Part shown: one piece after another, positions 6,639 through 7,013 of the stretch | Layout: each line of letters begins with the position of its first letter | Position numbering within the stretch: position 1 is the stretch's first letter | Assembly (NCBI GenBank): GCA_900553155.1 | Contig: USCM01000102.1 | Coordinates: 1-7,013, forward strand | Direction: 5' to 3' | Length of the DNA stretch: 7,013 nucleotides | Source of the DNA: an uncultured Prevotella sp. | Lineage (GTDB): Bacteria > Bacteroidota > Bacteroidia > Bacteroidales > Bacteroidaceae | The notes under the pieces: model-generated | The model's database searches: none | Seen by the model: the letters and a program-made list of their open reading frames with translations, nothing else | Told to the model about the DNA's origin: nothing | Translations under genes and position numbers: made by a program

Positions 6639-6670
6639 CAAATATAGGGAAAAAAGACCAAACAAACAAA
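6639..6670 (-). promoter_or_regulatory. Consensus Bacteroidetes promoter of nhaD
   Basis: On the minus strand TTTG (6670-6667), a 20-bp spacer and TATATTTG (6646-6639) match the TTTG-N19-21-TAnnTTTG consensus of the Bacteroidetes primary sigma factor exactly. Transcription should begin near 6633, giving a leader of about 28 nt before the ATG at 6605. The site decides the nhaD start by ruling out the longer frame that begins at 6665. Confidence 0.85.
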
Positions 6671-6693
6671 GAACAACGATAAGATTATAGAAT

Positions 6694-6995
6694 ATGTTTT
6701 TTTATTTTTAATCTCTCATTCTATCACTTCTTGAAGCCACAATCGGCATAACTTATTGTGGTATAAACATATACAAAAATGAGGAGGAGCTAAACATTGT
6801 GCACACCTGTCACTAACCTGTCACTAACCTGTCACTGATGCCGTAAGCGAATATGTGACAGATGAGTGTTAGGTAAGTGATAGATAAACCTGTCGAGACA
6901 TCATCCAACACTTCTTAAGAGCACTGAAAATCAAAGTGTTACGAGCCTACAAGCACATAATAGTGATAGAATGAGGAGTTGAAAAATAAAAACAT
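6694..6995. repeat. Large degenerate palindrome, MITE-like foldback element
   Basis: This gene-free stretch of about 300 bp has terminal inverted repeats: 6694-6728 against 6962-6995, both beginning ATG plus T-run, A, five Ts, and ending in an identical 14-bp core CTCATTCTATCACT (6715-6728; complement 6962-6975), with small indels between. A second inverted pair lies inside: 6805-6835 against 6855-6885, 24 of 31 positions complementary, 19-nt loop. Both pairs are centred near 6845, so the whole region is one nested palindrome; the material between the arms is only weakly symmetric. Length, terminal repeats and lack of a gene resemble a non-autonomous MITE. I see no clear target-site duplication and no transposase, so mobility is unproven. 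It starts 24 bp upstream of the nhaD -33 box. No promoter of TAnnTTTG form is visible within it on the plus strand. Confidence 0.5.
6805..6837. repeat. Three tandem 11-bp repeats (ACCTGTCACTA)
   Basis: Units at 6805-6815, 6816-6826 and 6827-6837 are identical apart from the last base of the third. A partial unit ACCTGTC recurs at 6888-6894, and degenerate inverted copies (GTGACAG, AGTGTTAGGT, AAGTGATAG) follow at 6855-6885. The repeats form the left arm of the inner hairpin of the foldback element. They could be protein-binding sites, one per helical turn, or simple repeat expansion. Confidence 0.8.
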
Positions 6996-7013
6996 TAATA
7001 TATAAGGAATATG

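Noticed and set aside
6606..6665. Longer N-terminus of NhaD (20 extra residues)
   Set aside because: It overlaps the exact TTTG-N20-TATATTTG promoter, so these codons would lie upstream of the transcription start.
5908..6690. Plus-strand open frame of 260 codons opposite nhaD
   Set aside because: It is antisense to a clearly conserved membrane protein, has no recognisable domain or start context, and reads out through the nhaD promoter. It is a shadow of codon bias.
6805..6894. Possible CRISPR array
   Set aside because: The repeat units are 11 bp and contiguous with no spacers, and there are no cas genes.
6907..6940. AACACTT/AAGTGTT inverted repeat as a terminator
   Set aside because: The stem is only 7 bp, AT-rich, with a 20-nt loop and no T-run; no gene ends beside it.
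7011..7013. Final ATG as the start codon of a divergent plus-strand gene
   Set aside because: Only one codon is visible; the preceding AT-rich leader (AATATATAAGGAAT) is compatible with a start, but nothing can be tested within the window.
6690..7013. GAATATG at 6690-6696 and 7007-7013 as a target-site duplication of the foldback element
   Set aside because: The right copy lies 11 bp outside the terminal inverted repeat while the left copy overlaps it, so the positions are not consistent with a duplication.

Overview
The window looks like a piece of a Bacteroidales chromosome, most likely Prevotella/Segatella or a close relative. The evidence is two promoters with the Bacteroidetes primary-sigma form (TAnnTTTG, one with TTTG 20 bp upstream), translation starts in AT-rich leaders without Shine-Dalgarno sequences, a serine-type sulfatase, a DUF4861-like protein and an NhaD antiporter. 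The genus is inferred from general style and was not checked by alignment.

All six recognisable genes lie on the minus strand, so transcription runs from high to low coordinates. At the right, nhaD (5235-6605) encodes a 456-residue Na+/H+ antiporter. It has a textbook promoter at 6639-6670 and a strong hairpin just past its stop (5204-5228). Next comes a probable five-gene operon: secreted S1 sulfatase (3489-5024), secreted DUF4861-like protein (2203-3435), KDG kinase kdgK (1094-2116), KDPG aldolase eda (273-947) and the N-terminal part of a galactitol-family PTS EIIC permease (1-254, cut by the window edge). The gaps are 53, 86, 146 and 18 bp. The only TAnnTTTG promoter element I find in the intergenic parts of this block is in front of the sulfatase. 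It has no -33 box. Instead, two 9-bp direct repeats spaced 21 bp apart sit at the expected place, as in activator sites of AraC-type or hybrid two-component regulators.

The operon fits use of a sulfated, uronate-containing glycan. The sulfatase and DUF4861 protein would act outside the cytoplasm, and the final uronate product 2-keto-3-deoxygluconate (KDG) would be phosphorylated by KdgK and split by Eda to pyruvate and glyceraldehyde-3-phosphate. The glycan itself cannot be named from this window. The PTS-type permease at the end of the operon is the least expected member, since this phylum mostly imports glycans by SusCD and other non-PTS systems.

Non-coding features include a G-rich hairpin with G-quadruplex potential in the eda leader (972-1004), a 15-bp palindrome in front of kdgK (2165-2179), and a roughly 300-bp gene-free region at the right end (6694-6995). 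That region is one large degenerate palindrome: about 35-bp terminal inverted repeats and an internal inverted pair of arms built from 11-bp tandem repeats share the same centre near 6845. It resembles a MITE or foldback element. No RNA gene, CRISPR array or transposase is visible.
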